From NCBI GenBank assembly GCA_003233055.1, contig QIKP01000005.1:1-64000 (forward strand): a stretch of DNA of 64,000 nucleotides. The letters run 5' to 3'. Below, piece after piece: positions 8,698-18,700 of this stretch (positions are counted from its first letter, which is position 1; each line of letters opens with the position of its first letter). Below the pieces are notes generated by a model. It saw only the letters and a program-made list of their open reading frames with translations. It had not been told where the DNA came from and ran no database searches. Origin of the DNA: Planctomycetaceae bacterium. GTDB lineage: Bacteria; Planctomycetota; Planctomycetia; Pirellulales; Lacipirellulaceae. The translations under genes and the position numbers were made by a program.

Positions 8698-10728
8698 TCA
8701 CTTGCGGCCAGACGTCCGCCCCTGCTTGCCTTTGGGGCGCTGGCCTTTGGCTCGTTTCTTTTTTGCCCGAAGGTTCTCTGCTTGCCCGGTCATTTCGTAG
8801 AGGAATCGGCTCGGGATGGTTTCCTTGGGCTTGCCCCATTTGCGGCGAGTGAGGGCCATCGTCATGGTCAGCTCGTCGCGTGCGCGCGTGACACCGACGT
8901 AGCAGAGGCGGCGTTCCTCGGCGATTTGTGTTTCGCCTTCGGCAAGCGAGCGTTTGTGCGGCAAGATGCCTTCTTCCATGCCGACGAGGTAAACGACCGG
9001 ATACTCCAGGCCTTTCGCACTGTGGAGCGTCATCAGGACCACTGCGTTTCGTTCCAGCTGCTTCTCTTTTTCGCGGCTTTCATCTTGCTGGCCGACCAAC
9101 AGGTCGTCGAGGAATGCGACGATCCGGTCGCGAGGTGATTTTTTTCGGTTCTTGGCCCGGGCGTCGTAACTTGCCGCGGCGTTGGTGATTTCTTCGACGG
9201 TCGCCCAGCGCGCGTCGCGGTCCATCGGGTCGTCGTAGAGTCGGCGGATTTCGGCTTCGTACTTCGCGTCGTCGGTGATGCGTCGGAGCATCTCCTGCAC
9301 GCTCAACTTCTCCGACAGTTCATGCCAACCTCGCACCATCCCGCGCAGTTGGGCGACTCCTTCGAGAGCCGCCTTGCTGAGCCCCGTTACACCTGTTGGG
9401 TTTTCGATCATGCTCCAAACGGGCTCCCCCCTGGCGGCAGCCTCCGTGACGAGCGCTTTGCGTGCCGCACCACCGATGCCTCGCGGCGGGGTGTTCATGA
9501 CGCGAAGCAGTGCTGGGTCATCGGTTGGATCGGCCACCAGTTTAAGGAACGCCAAAAGGTCACGCACCTCGCGCCGGTCGAAAAAACTCATCCCCCCAAT
9601 CAGCACGTAAGGCACGTTGGCAGCGCGGAGTTCCGTCTCAAAGGCCCTCGGCTGTTCGTTCGTGCGAAACAAAATAGCAATGTCGCTTGCCGCCCGGTTC
9701 ATCCCCATGAGTCGGCGAATGTCTTTGACCACCGCAATGGCCTCTTCCGTTTCGTCCTTGAACTGTAAAATGCGGGGTGCCGGTCCTTCGTGCCGGGCGG
9801 CGCGGAGGACTTTGTCGTGCCGCTCGGCGTTGAATTCGATGAGCGTGTTGGCTGTTTGGAGGATCGCGCCGGTCGAGCGGTAGTTGTCCTCCAGGCGGAC
9901 GATCTTTGCGCCGGGCCAATCTTTTCCAAAGCGCAGGATGTGGGTTACCTCGGCCCCGCGCCAGCCATAGATCGACTGGTCATCGTCCCCCACCACGCAC
10001 AAATTGCGGTGTCCCATCGCCAACCCACGGACGATTTCGTACTGGCTGTGGTTGGTGTCTTGGTACTCATCAATGAGCACATGGTCAAACCGGGCCGCCT
10101 CTTCTCGTCGCACGTCGGGGAATTGGGTAAAGAGTTGCTCGGTGAGGAGCAGTAGGTCGTCGAAGTCGACCACGCCATTCTCCTTGATCGCCCGCTGGTA
10201 ACGCCGGTAGCCAGCCGCCGCTAAGTGCTCGCGGTCAGTTTCTGACGCACCGATGGCAGCGGAGGGCGAAACCGACGCCATCTTCCACCGCCCGATGTAC
10301 CCCAGGAGGTCGCCTGGCTTGAGGCTATCGGCAGGGGCACGAATCTCGCGAAGCGCTGCCCGGGCGTAACCTTCCTGATCACCCCGATCGCAAATTGAAA
10401 AGTGCGCCGGATAGCCAAGCCGCTCGATATTCCGGCGCAGCACGCGGACGCAGAGCGCGTGGAACGTCGAGATTTCCGGTCGGGGGGCCTCCTTCTTTTT
10501 GCGGCGGCTTTTGAGCAGCACCCCGGCCCGCTCCTGCATTTCTCCCGCTGCCTTGCGAGTGAACGTCACCGCGAGGATGCGGTCAGGCGCGATGCCATGG
10601 CGGATGAGGTTGGCAATGCGGTAGGTCACGACGCGCGTCTTCCCGGTCCCCGCTCCGGCAAGAACCAGGAGTGGCCCCGAAAGGGTATCGACTGCTTCGC
10701 GCTGGGGTGGATTGAGTCCGTCGGCCAT
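8698..10728 (-). CDS. UvrD/PcrA-family superfamily 1 DNA helicase
   Basis: This 676-residue SF1A 3'-5' helicase acts on nicked or forked DNA in repair and replication restart. The motifs appear in order: Q motif and Walker A (LNPPQREAV, GAGTGKT), motif II DEYQDTN, motif III GDDDQSIYGWRGAE, motif IV with YRST, motif V TLHSAKGLEYPVVYLVG, and motif VI EERRLCYVGVTRA. The C-terminus ends in a short basic tail rich in Lys, Arg and Gly in place of the longer Tudor-like end of many PcrA proteins. The length and domain order fit Rep/PcrA/UvrD equally, so no single symbol is given. The ATG at 10728 sits just before the Q motif. Confidence 0.93.
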   Translation of the reverse strand: MADGLNPPQREAVDTLSGPLLVLAGAGTGKTRVVTYRIANLIRHGIAPDRILAVTFTRKAAGEMQERAGVLLKSRRKKKEAPRPEISTFHALCVRVLRRNIERLGYPAHFSICDRGDQEGYARAALREIRAPADSLKPGDLLGYIGRWKMASVSPSAAIGASETDREHLAAAGYRRYQRAIKENGVVDFDDLLLLTEQLFTQFPDVRREEAARFDHVLIDEYQDTNHSQYEIVRGLAMGHRNLCVVGDDDQSIYGWRGAEVTHILRFGKDWPGAKIVRLEDNYRSTGAILQTANTLIEFNAERHDKVLRAARHEGPAPRILQFKDETEEAIAVVKDIRRLMGMNRAASDIAILFRTNEQPRAFETELRAANVPYVLIGGMSFFDRREVRDLLAFLKLVADPTDDPALLRVMNTPPRGIGGAARKALVTEAAARGEPVWSMIENPTGVTGLSKAALEGVAQLRGMVRGWHELSEKLSVQEMLRRITDDAKYEAEIRRLYDDPMDRDARWATVEEITNAAASYDARAKNRKKSPRDRIVAFLDDLLVGQQDESREKEKQLERNAVVLMTLHSAKGLEYPVVYLVGMEEGILPHKRSLAEGETQIAEERRLCYVGVTRARDELTMTMALTRRKWGKPKETIPSRFLYEMTGQAENLRAKKKRAKGQRPKGKQGRTSGRK

Positions 10729-10895
10729 GGATCGTAATCGTGGAGGAAATCTGGCGGGCCTCCAATCGTAACGTGGTAAGGTCGGTTAAGCGACGGGGCA
10801 AAATTCGGAGATTCTCCCTAGGCAGCCGAGTGGCGATCCGTGGTAGACTAACCGGTCGCTTGGACCCGATTCGGAACAACCTGAAAGCCTCTGTC

Positions 10896-11255
10896 ATGCA
10901 AACGCAAACGACTGCCGAACTAGTGCAGAAAAAATGCCTCCCGTGCGAAGGGGGTGTCGACGCTTGTTCGCTCGAAGAAGCAACGTCCCAGCTTGGCCAA
11001 CTCGAAGGCTGGTATTTAACTCACGAAGGCCAGCGGATTCGGAAGGACTGGAAGGTCAAAAACTTCATGGCTGGCATCGACTTTTTCGGTCGATGCGCCG
11101 AGCTGGCCGAAGCCGACGGCCACCATCCCGACCTGCACCTCGAAAGTTACCGCAATCTTTCGGTCGAGCTTTGGACCCACGCCATTGGCGGGCTCTCGGA
11201 GAACGATTTTATCTTGGCTGCCAAGATCGACCAGTTGCCCATGGAGTGCGCGTAG
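10896..11255 (+). CDS. phhB: Pterin-4a-carbinolamine dehydratase
   Basis: The 119-residue protein dehydrates 4a-hydroxytetrahydrobiopterin, recycling the pterin cofactor of aromatic amino acid hydroxylases; in bacteria it may also serve other pterin or molybdopterin steps. The active-site segment DGHHPDLH (about residues 74-81) is intact, followed by the family strand SVELWTHAIGGLSENDF. The N-terminal 15 residues are variable and contain two Cys residues (KKCLPCEGG), a common arrangement in environmental members. I chose the ATG at 10896, which gives a family-length product; the frame is open further upstream but unlike the family. The next gene starts 6 bp after its stop, so the two are probably co-transcribed. 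Confidence 0.92.
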   Translation: MQTQTTAELVQKKCLPCEGGVDACSLEEATSQLGQLEGWYLTHEGQRIRKDWKVKNFMAGIDFFGRCAELAEADGHHPDLHLESYRNLSVELWTHAIGGLSENDFILAAKIDQLPMECA

Positions 11256-11261
11256 CAAAGC

Positions 11262-12269
11262 ATGGCCCCAATTTTGAAAGAATTTCCGTCGTTGCGAATC
11301 GAGAAAGTGGGCAACGGCCCTGCGATGGCCACCGCAACGAGCACAGCATTCGATGACTTGCCGCAGGGTGAGGTGGTGATTGAGGTGGCCTACTCGTCGC
11401 TCAACTACAAGGACGCTCTGGCGTGTACTGGCCACCCAGGCGTCGTTCGAGCCTTTCCGCATTTGCCGGGAATCGATGCGGCAGGGCAAGTGGTCTGGTC
11501 CGCATCGGAGGAATTTTGCGAGGGCCAAAGTGTCCTCGTCACCGGGTGCGGACTCGGATCGGAGGTTTGGGGAGGGTTTTCTCGCTATGTCCGTCTGCCG
11601 AGCGAGTGGGTTGTCCCGATGCCAGACGGGCTCGACGCGCGCCGTGCGATGGCGATTGGCACGGCCGGATTTACGGCGGCGCAGGCGGTGAGCGCGATTA
11701 TCCAGAGTGGAATCTCGCCCGACCGGGGGGAGGTGGTCGTGACCGGCGCAACGGGCGGCGTGGGCCTCTGGAGTGTGGCGATCCTGGCGAAGCTCGGCTA
11801 CCAAGTCACCGCTGTGACCGGAAAGCCGAAGCAGGCAGAACTCTTGCGTGCGGTCGGCGCCCGTCAGGTTGCGGGACGGGACATCGTGAACGACGACTCG
11901 GCGCGTCCGCTGCTATCGGGCCAATGGGCGGCCGCCGTCGATACGCTCGGCGGAGCGCCGCTGGCGACGATCCTTCGGCAGACCCAACATCGCGGCTGCG
12001 TGGCGGCGTGTGGCATGGCGGCCGGCGTCGATCTGTTGCTCACCGTTCATCCGTTCATCTTGCGAGGCGTGACGCTTGCCGGCATCGACTCGGCCAAGTG
12101 CCCACGCGAGTCGCGACTCGAGATATGGCGCAAGCTGGCGAACGAGTGGCGTGTGGAACTCCCTGAATCGTGCATCGCGGAAATTTCGCTCGGGGAGGTC
12201 CCGCAGCGTGCTACAGAGATGCTCGCAGGAGAAACTGTCGGTCGGGCGCTGGTGGTTCCAGAAGTTTGA
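11262..12269 (+). CDS. acuI: Acrylyl-CoA reductase / YhdH-type zinc-independent quinone oxidoreductase
   Basis: This 335-residue medium-chain dehydrogenase/reductase belongs to the YhdH/AcuI group, which reduces acryloyl-CoA to propionyl-CoA with NADPH. Diagnostic features are the SSLNYKDALACTG segment near the N-terminus, the FPHLPGIDAAG loop, and a nucleotide-binding GATGGVG motif at about residue 161. The typical C-terminal strand GVTLAGIDSAKCP, where the family has 'GIDSV', is also present. The zinc ligands of alcohol dehydrogenases are absent, as expected. It is translated just after the pterin dehydratase gene and converges with gluQ 35 bp downstream. The physiological substrate is inferred from the family. 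Confidence 0.88.
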   Translation: MAPILKEFPSLRIEKVGNGPAMATATSTAFDDLPQGEVVIEVAYSSLNYKDALACTGHPGVVRAFPHLPGIDAAGQVVWSASEEFCEGQSVLVTGCGLGSEVWGGFSRYVRLPSEWVVPMPDGLDARRAMAIGTAGFTAAQAVSAIIQSGISPDRGEVVVTGATGGVGLWSVAILAKLGYQVTAVTGKPKQAELLRAVGARQVAGRDIVNDDSARPLLSGQWAAAVDTLGGAPLATILRQTQHRGCVAACGMAAGVDLLLTVHPFILRGVTLAGIDSAKCPRESRLEIWRKLANEWRVELPESCIAEISLGEVPQRATEMLAGETVGRALVVPEV

Positions 12270-12304
12270 CCGCGAAAACGCAAGCGAAGATGGCCAGTTC
12301 CTCT

Positions 12305-13264
12305 TTATGCTTGCGTCTTCGCCATCAACCATTGGTGGTCCGCATGGTGAAACACGACGTCTTCCCTTGGCAGGCTCTCGATCTGGAAACTTTCGGCAAA
12401 CTCGGCTACCAACATCGGTCGCCGCTCGCCGCAGCCGCACCACTCGGCTAAGAGTCCGATCACTCGACTGGCGTCGACACCCACAGCCATGTAACTCGCG
12501 AGGCGGGTGTCGCCGTGCCGCTTGGCGAGCCGGCGGCCATCTTCGCCGCGCACGAGCGGGACATGCCAGTAGGCGGGTGCGGGGGAGAGATCGAGCGACC
12601 GATAAATCAACTGTTGCCGTGGCGTGGAATTCAACAGATCATTGCCGCGAACGACGCGATCGATGCCTTGCCGGGCATCATCAACCGCGACGGCCAGTTG
12701 GTAGCTAGGAATTCCCCCTTTCGTCCAGACTTGGAAGTCGCCGACCGTCTGGTCGATGTTCAATGCTTGTTTGCCGGCAAACTGATCGTCAAAGGTCGCC
12801 TCGCCTTCGGGGACTCGTAGCCGCCAGCCCGTCGCGTCAAGATCGATTGTCTCGGCTGCGATCGGGGTGGGCTCCGCCGGGCGGCAGGTGCCTGGATAGC
12901 GAAGATCATGCTCGTCGCCGTGCGGAGCGGAGCGGCTGGCCGCCTCAATCTCACGTCGTGTGCAGTTGCAGGGATAAACCGCGCCGGTCGCGGCGAGCTG
13001 CTGGAGCGCTTCGCGATACGGCACCAGATCGGACGATTGAAACGTCGGCCCGTAGTCCCAATCAAGCCGGAGCCATTCGAGTAGTTCGATCGACTGCTCG
13101 ACCGACTCCGCCTTGATTCGCGGCCCATCGAGGTCTTCGATTCTCAGAACGACTTGCCAATCGTTTTGGCGAGCGAGTGCCCCATTGATGAGAAACGTCC
13201 GTGCGTTGCCCAGATGCAAAGCGCCGGTGGGCGATGGGGCAAGTCTTGTGCGGTGAATGGGCAT
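12305..13264 (-). CDS. gluQ: Glutamyl-Q tRNA(Asp) synthetase
   Basis: GluQ-RS is a paralogue of the GluRS catalytic core that attaches glutamate to queuosine in the anticodon of tRNA(Asp). The 319-residue protein has the class I HIGH-like motif (GALHLGNARTF), the RIEDLD motif and a KMSKS equivalent (RLAKRHGD). It also has the family zinc site, seen as YPCNCTRRE followed later by RYPGTC. It lacks the anticodon-binding domain of true GluRS, which explains the short length. It is preceded by rsmD on the same strand with only 10 bp between them. Confidence 0.93.
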   Translation of the reverse strand: MPIHRTRLAPSPTGALHLGNARTFLINGALARQNDWQVVLRIEDLDGPRIKAESVEQSIELLEWLRLDWDYGPTFQSSDLVPYREALQQLAATGAVYPCNCTRREIEAASRSAPHGDEHDLRYPGTCRPAEPTPIAAETIDLDATGWRLRVPEGEATFDDQFAGKQALNIDQTVGDFQVWTKGGIPSYQLAVAVDDARQGIDRVVRGNDLLNSTPRQQLIYRSLDLSPAPAYWHVPLVRGEDGRRLAKRHGDTRLASYMAVGVDASRVIGLLAEWCGCGERRPMLVAEFAESFQIESLPREDVVFHHADHQWLMAKTQA

Positions 13265-13274
13265 CGTATGGGGG

Positions 13275-13955
13275 TCACCGAGCCTTCGCTGCTAAGCCGC
13301 CATCGTCCTTGCGCCAGACCCCTACGACCGCTGGCCGATAGGTTCTGACATCCCAGCCGGTGTCGCCCCGTTCTTCGATGACACCACCAGGCAGCAGAGA
13401 AAAATCAAACCGCTCGTCCGCTTCGACAACCAGGGTGCTTTCGGGCGGTGCGAGGTCGATCATCCTGGTAATCAGCGCAAGCATGTCGTCTTGTCGGTCG
13501 ACGAAAAACGCGTAGGGGGGGCTGACGAAAACCACCCAAGGGACCGCGGAAGCGGAATTGGTATTCCATTCCGCGTTGGGCAAATCTCGCTTTGCCCAAA
13601 CGAAGGCGCTCGCTTGCAACAGCTCGCATTGCGACTCCAAACCGAGGGTAGCGATGTTCTGTCGTACCACTCGGGCGGTGGGGATGTGGCGCTCGATGAA
13701 GGTGGCGCTTGCCGCACCGCGGCTGATCGCCTCGAGCCCGAGTGCGCCAGTACCTGCGAACAGGTCGATCGCGTGGCGACCTTTCGCCTCGATGCCGACG
13801 AGGTTAAAAATGGCTTCGCGAACCCGGTGCTTCATCGGACGGGTGACGGGGTCGCCATGGTAGTTGAGCTTGCTGCCCCGGAATTTCCCCCCGACGATTC
13901 GGAGTTCCATGTCGCGTGACGAGGCGGCGTTGGTGGCGGTTTTTCGTTGGCTCAT
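13275..13955 (-). CDS. rsmD: 16S rRNA (guanine(966)-N(2))-methyltransferase
   Basis: RsmD methylates G966 of 16S rRNA using S-adenosylmethionine. The 226-residue sequence has the family N-terminal signature LRIVGGKFRGSKL, the TRPMKHRVREAIFN segment, and the SAM-binding motif DLFAGTGALGLEAISRGA. Motif IV reads SPPY where RsmD usually has DPPF; the S and Y variants are accepted in related N-methyltransferases. A second ATG at 13910 would remove 15 N-terminal residues and starts exactly at the conserved block. It could be the true start, since neither site has a good ribosome-binding sequence. Confidence 0.92.
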   Translation of the reverse strand: MSQRKTATNAASSRDMELRIVGGKFRGSKLNYHGDPVTRPMKHRVREAIFNLVGIEAKGRHAIDLFAGTGALGLEAISRGAASATFIERHIPTARVVRQNIATLGLESQCELLQASAFVWAKRDLPNAEWNTNSASAVPWVVFVSPPYAFFVDRQDDMLALITRMIDLAPPESTLVVEADERFDFSLLPGGVIEERGDTGWDVRTYRPAVVGVWRKDDGGLAAKAR

Positions 13956-14071
13956 GCGGGAATTTCGGAGTTCTTTTTGTTCACCAGGAGGGGCGGCTGG
14001 CGCTCTGGCTTTGGTATGGTACCTTGGGTTGGTCTGCCTTCAGTGTGCAAATTCTTTGGAAAGGAATCAAT

Positions 14072-15337
14072 ATGCGACGCCGTTTCCTATTGGCGATACT
14101 CCCTTTTTTCGTGGTTTTTTCGGAGCCTTGCGACGCTCAGCCGGCCGCTGTCCCGGCCGCCAGCCCGGCCGCTGAAGCGGCCTCGCCAGATGCGAGGTTT
14201 GAGCAGGCGGTGGCGGACTACAAACGAACGGTGGGGGAGATTGAAACGCTTCGGCGAGAGTATCAAACAGCCTCCCCGGCCGCTCGGAAGCAAATCAACG
14301 TCGATCTCAAGGGGCTCATCGCGGCGGCCAAGCCGAAAGTCGACGCCATCTCCGCCGCCGCTCGCGAGGCGTACAAGGCAGCGCCGAACGCCAATCCGGA
14401 GATATCCCAACTACTCATCGCGATGGCTCACCACCTGGCTGTCGGGCATCGCGCCATCGATCCACGGACCGGTCGGCCCGCAGCGAAAGAAGACATGCTG
14501 GGGGGCGATTACCTCGGGGGGGACCAACCCGAAGAGGCACTCGAACTCATTACGATGCTGATCGACGGCAAGGCCGATGAGCCAAAGCTACTCGCTTGGG
14601 GAGGCGCATGTGCGGTTTGCGTGAACGACTTCGGTCTTGCGGAGAGGTACCTGACCCTGGCCGACGAGACGGGCCAATTCGACCGGTTGCCTCCCTTTCA
14701 AGAACCAGGAACCGATCCGGAGGTTGCCTGCCGGATGAAAGCGAAGGAGTGGTTCGCCAACCTCAAGGAGATGCGATCCAACTGGGAAGCGGAAGAAAAA
14801 ATCCGTGCTGCGGAGGCCGCAGCCGATGATTTGCCTCGCGTGAAGTTTACGACAAGTAAGGGCGATATCGTCATCGAGCTGTTCGAGAACGAAGCCCCCG
14901 AAGCGACCGCTAGCATGATCTCGCTCGTTAAGAAAGGGTTTTACGACGGCATCGTCTTTCATCGCGTCTTACCGAATTTCATGGCACAAGGGGGCGATCC
15001 GACCGGCACCGGCAGTGGTGGCCCCGGCTACAATATCAAGTGCGAATGCTACCAACCAAATGCCCGCAAGCATTTTCGAGGATCGCTTAGCATGGCACAC
15101 GCCGGCAAGGACACAGGCGGCTCGCAGTTCTTCCTTACTTTCGTCCCCACCGACTTTCTTAATGGCCGCCACACGGCGTTTGGTCGTGTCCTCGAAGGGA
15201 AGGACGTACTTGCCAAACTGCAACGAATCAACCCGCAATCCAAGCCACCCGCACCAACGCCCGACAAGATCATCGGAGCCGAGGTATTGCGCGATCGGGG
15301 GCATCCGTACGAGTTCGAGAAATTACCGGCACGGTGA
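14072..15337 (+). CDS. Secreted cyclophilin-type peptidyl-prolyl isomerase with N-terminal extension
   Basis: The 421-residue protein has a signal peptide (MRRRFLLAILPFFVVF, cleavage near CDAQ at about residue 23). A mostly helical Ala/Glu/Lys-rich region covers about 30-245, and a C-terminal cyclophilin domain covers about 252-415. The PPIase motifs are present: FHRVLPNFMAQGGDP, the GGSQFFLTF strand, and GRHTAFGRV. It would catalyse proline isomerisation in exported proteins in the periplasm. The ATG at 14072 follows AAGGAATCAA, a usable ribosome-binding site, and places the signal peptide at the N-terminus; the open frame upstream is discarded. The N-terminal extension has no domain I recognise. 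Confidence 0.9.
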   Translation: MRRRFLLAILPFFVVFSEPCDAQPAAVPAASPAAEAASPDARFEQAVADYKRTVGEIETLRREYQTASPAARKQINVDLKGLIAAAKPKVDAISAAAREAYKAAPNANPEISQLLIAMAHHLAVGHRAIDPRTGRPAAKEDMLGGDYLGGDQPEEALELITMLIDGKADEPKLLAWGGACAVCVNDFGLAERYLTLADETGQFDRLPPFQEPGTDPEVACRMKAKEWFANLKEMRSNWEAEEKIRAAEAAADDLPRVKFTTSKGDIVIELFENEAPEATASMISLVKKGFYDGIVFHRVLPNFMAQGGDPTGTGSGGPGYNIKCECYQPNARKHFRGSLSMAHAGKDTGGSQFFLTFVPTDFLNGRHTAFGRVLEGKDVLAKLQRINPQSKPPAPTPDKIIGAEVLRDRGHPYEFEKLPAR

Positions 15338-15792
15338 CTTGCTGGGGAGGGCACCGGCCCGCTGAAGCGGGCACGCCGTGAAGAGACCTCCATCGGCAGA
15401 GGTTCGGAGCGAGGCTTCCTCTGGCCGATTCGCCGTTGAACGCTTGTTTCACCGGGATTTTGTTGCGGGTGGTTGACGTATTGGGCCAGATTCTGGTACG
15501 CTAGCGGTCTTAGAAATCTATCGATTGCCGATATTCACCCCATTGATTCACGACCCTTTGGACTGGCTCATCAGGGCATCGATGGGGTGCCGCTTTTCCT
15601 GCGGCGCAAATTGACAGATGCATTTGCGAACCCTGCCTGCCGCGCGTTCGCCCGGCTAGGTGAACCCTCCAGGCTTTGCCAAGCAACGGACTCGGCAGCA
15701 ACGCTTGAAGAATGCGCAAAAGGACGATCTAGGCGACAAGGCAGATATCGAAATCGGGTCGAATTTAGCTGACGACGGAAAAGAAGGGCGAC
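15338..15792. other. Intergenic region: hairpins, gltB promoter and long leader
   Basis: No protein gene is supported here. Just after the cyclophilin stop is a CCCGCT-GA-AGCGGG hairpin (15358-15371), which may end that transcript although no T run follows. A second imperfect hairpin lies at 15392-15429. A promoter-like pair follows at 15473-15502. About 285 bases remain between it and the gltB start, long enough for a regulatory leader, but I recognise no known riboswitch in it. Confidence 0.5.
15473..15502 (+). promoter_or_regulatory. Probable sigma70-type promoter upstream of gltB
   Basis: TTGACG at 15473-15478 and TACGCT at 15497-15502 are separated by 18 bp. The -35 matches the consensus at five of six positions, while the -10 is weaker. 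It is the best promoter-like pair between the cyclophilin gene and gltB and would give a leader of about 285 bases. Confidence 0.45.
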
Positions 15793-18700
15793 ATGGAAAA
15801 TCGAATGACTCGAAAGCACTTGCCGGAAAAGCGAGGGCTCTACGACCCCGCCCTGGAGCACGATTCTTGTGGTGTTGGGTTCGTTGCCCATATCAAGGGT
15901 GAGCGAAGCCACCAGATACTACTCGACGCGGAGACGGTCCTTCGCAACATGGACCATCGTGGTGCGTGTGGCTGCGAAGCGAACACGGGCGATGGTGCCG
16001 GGATTCTTACGGCGCTGCCGCACGAGTTTTTTGCCGGGAGGGTGAGTGCGGACTTGGGTCTCTCGATGCCGGCCCCGGGACGCTATGCGGCAGGCAACGT
16101 CTTTCTTCCAAAGGACGCCAAGGAGCGAGCCTATTGCAAGAAGGTCGTGGAAGAATTGATCGAGGCGCAGGGCCAAAAGCTCTTGGGCTGGCGTTCCGTG
16201 CCGACCGACACCGAAGGTGCCGATCTGGGGCCCACCGCGCGCGCCGGGGAGCCTTGCATCGAACAGCTCGTGATCGAGGCGAGCGACCGCTTCGAGGGAG
16301 AAGCGTTCGAGCGACAAGTCTATCTCATCCGCAAGCAAGCAAGCAACAAGCTACGGGCCGACGAGTCGCTGAAGGAAGCGAAGCTTTTCTACATCTGCTC
16401 GCTGTCGACCAAGGTCATTATCTATAAAGGGATGTTCACCACCGATCAGCTCTTTAAGTACTATCCCGACTTGGCGGACGAATCGTACACGAGCCACCTC
16501 GCGATGGTTCATTCACGTTTTGCTACCAATACGTTTCCCTCGTGGGATCGCGCGCAGCCGCTAAGATTCATGAGCCACAATGGCGAGATCAACACCGTGC
16601 GTGGCAACGCCAACTGGATGTTTGCCCGTCGAGGTGTCGCTACGAGCGACCTCTTGGGGGACGATCTCTTGAAACTCTTCCCGATTGTCGAGCCCGACTG
16701 TAGCGACTCGGGAACTTTCGACAACGCGCTAGAATTTTTGCTGATGACGGGACGCACGCTCCAAGAGTCGGTGATGATGATGATTCCCGAGGCGTGGCAA
16801 AACCATGCCACGATGCCGGAAGACAAACGAGCGTTCTACGAATACCACTCCGCTGTAATGGAGCCCTGGGACGGTCCGGCGTCGGTGGCGTTTACCGATG
16901 GCAAGTACATCGGCGCGGTACTCGACCGCAATGGGCTGCGACCTTCTCGCTACTACATCACGCACGATGACCGGGTCATCATGGCGAGCGAAGTGGGGGT
17001 ATTGCCGACCATTGCGCCAGAAAACGTCAAGGAAAAAGGTCGGCTTCATCCAGGGCGCATGTTCCTGGTCGACTTCGAACAAGGTCGGCTCATCCCCGAC
17101 GAAGAACTCAAGCACGACTTTGCGACGCGACGCCCCTACGCGAAGTGGCTCAAAGAACAGCGAATCGAACTCAACGATTTGAACCCGAACGAAGAGTCGC
17201 ACGGTTTCGAGCCAAGCACTCTGTTGGAGAGAATGCAGGCGTTTGGGTATACGCGAGAGACGATGCGATTCATGCTTCTCCCGCTCGTGAAAGTCGAAAA
17301 AGACCCGATTGGCTCGATGGGCAATGACTCGTGCCTTGCTTGCCTGTCGGACAAACCTCGGATGTTGCAGGACTACTTCAAGCAACTTTTCGCCCAGGTG
17401 ACCAATCCGGCGATCGATTCGATCCGCGAAGAGGTCGTCATGTCGCTCGAGTGCTACATTGGTCCCGAGCACAACCTGCTCGAATCGACGGAGCAGAACG
17501 CCCACCGGCTGAGGCTTGCCCATCCCTTCCTCTCCAACGAGCAACTCGCGGCGATCCAACACATTGATGACAATCTCGAGATCGCAAAAGGCTGGAAGAC
17601 GCTAACGATCGACATTACGTGGTCCCGCGACGCGGGTAAATCGGGGATGGTGCAAGCGATCGATCGGGTTTGCGCCGAAGCGGAAAAGGGAGTCGACGAC
17701 GGCTACTCGCTGATCGTGCTTTCCGATCGCGCGACAAGCTCCGAGAGAGTGCCGCTGAGCTCGCTCCTAGCAACGGGTGCGGTGCATCATCGCTTGGTCC
17801 AGTGCGCGAAGCGAACCCGGGTTGGGTTGATCGTCGAAACGGGGGAGGCTCGGGAGGTTCATCACCATTGCCTATTGGTTGGCTACGGTGCCGATGCCAT
17901 CAATCCCTACTTGGCGTTCGAGTCGCTCTGGCAAGCTCGCCGTGAAGGGTTGCTCGAATCGGGGGAAGTGCAACTCGACGAAGTCGAATCGGGCGAAGGG
18001 GCCGTCCACCCGGCGATCGGAGTCGACGACGAAGTTTTCGACCCGGTGACCCAGGAAGACCATGTCTGGGCCTCCAAGTACCGAAAGGGCGTTTCCAAGG
18101 GGATGCTCAAGGTGATGGCCAAAATGGGAATTTCCACGCTGCAAAGCTACAAAGGCGCGCAAATTTTCGAGGCACTGGGCCTGAAGGACGAGGTGATCGA
18201 CCGCTGCTTTGTCGGGACCGCCAGCCGAGTGCAGGGGGTCGACTTCGACATCCTTGCGGAGGAAGCGCTCCGTCGCCATGCGCTCGGCTACCCCGAAAGT
18301 GGCAGCCAAGCGCTCACGGTGCTGCCCAATCCGGGAGAGTATCACTGGCGTGCGGAGGGGGAACGCCACATGTGGGACCCGACAGCCATTGCCGATATCC
18401 AAATCGCCGCGCGCGGCAACGATGCCCATGCCTACGAGCGCTTTGCAAAACATACGGACGACGATGCCCGAACCCGTTGTCAACTTCGCGGGTTATTGCA
18501 ATTTAAGCCGACTGCTGATGGCGGCCCGATCTCTATCGACGAGGTGCAACCCGCCAGTGAGATCGTCAAGCGATTTTGCACGGGTGCGATGTCGTTCGGC
18601 TCGATTTCGGCGGAGTCGCACGAATCGCTGGCCATTGCCATGAACCGGCTTGGTGGTAAGAGCAACACGGGCGAAGGAGGCGAAGATACCCGGCGATGGA

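Noticed and set aside
13275-13955. SPPY motif in RsmD as evidence of inactivation
   Set aside because: Ser and Tyr variants of the (D/N/S)PP(Y/F) motif occur in active N-methyltransferases, so the change alone is not unusual.
15966-16427. Plus-strand frame overlapping the start of gltB
   Set aside because: A shadow frame inside gltB, Arg/Gly-rich and without family features.
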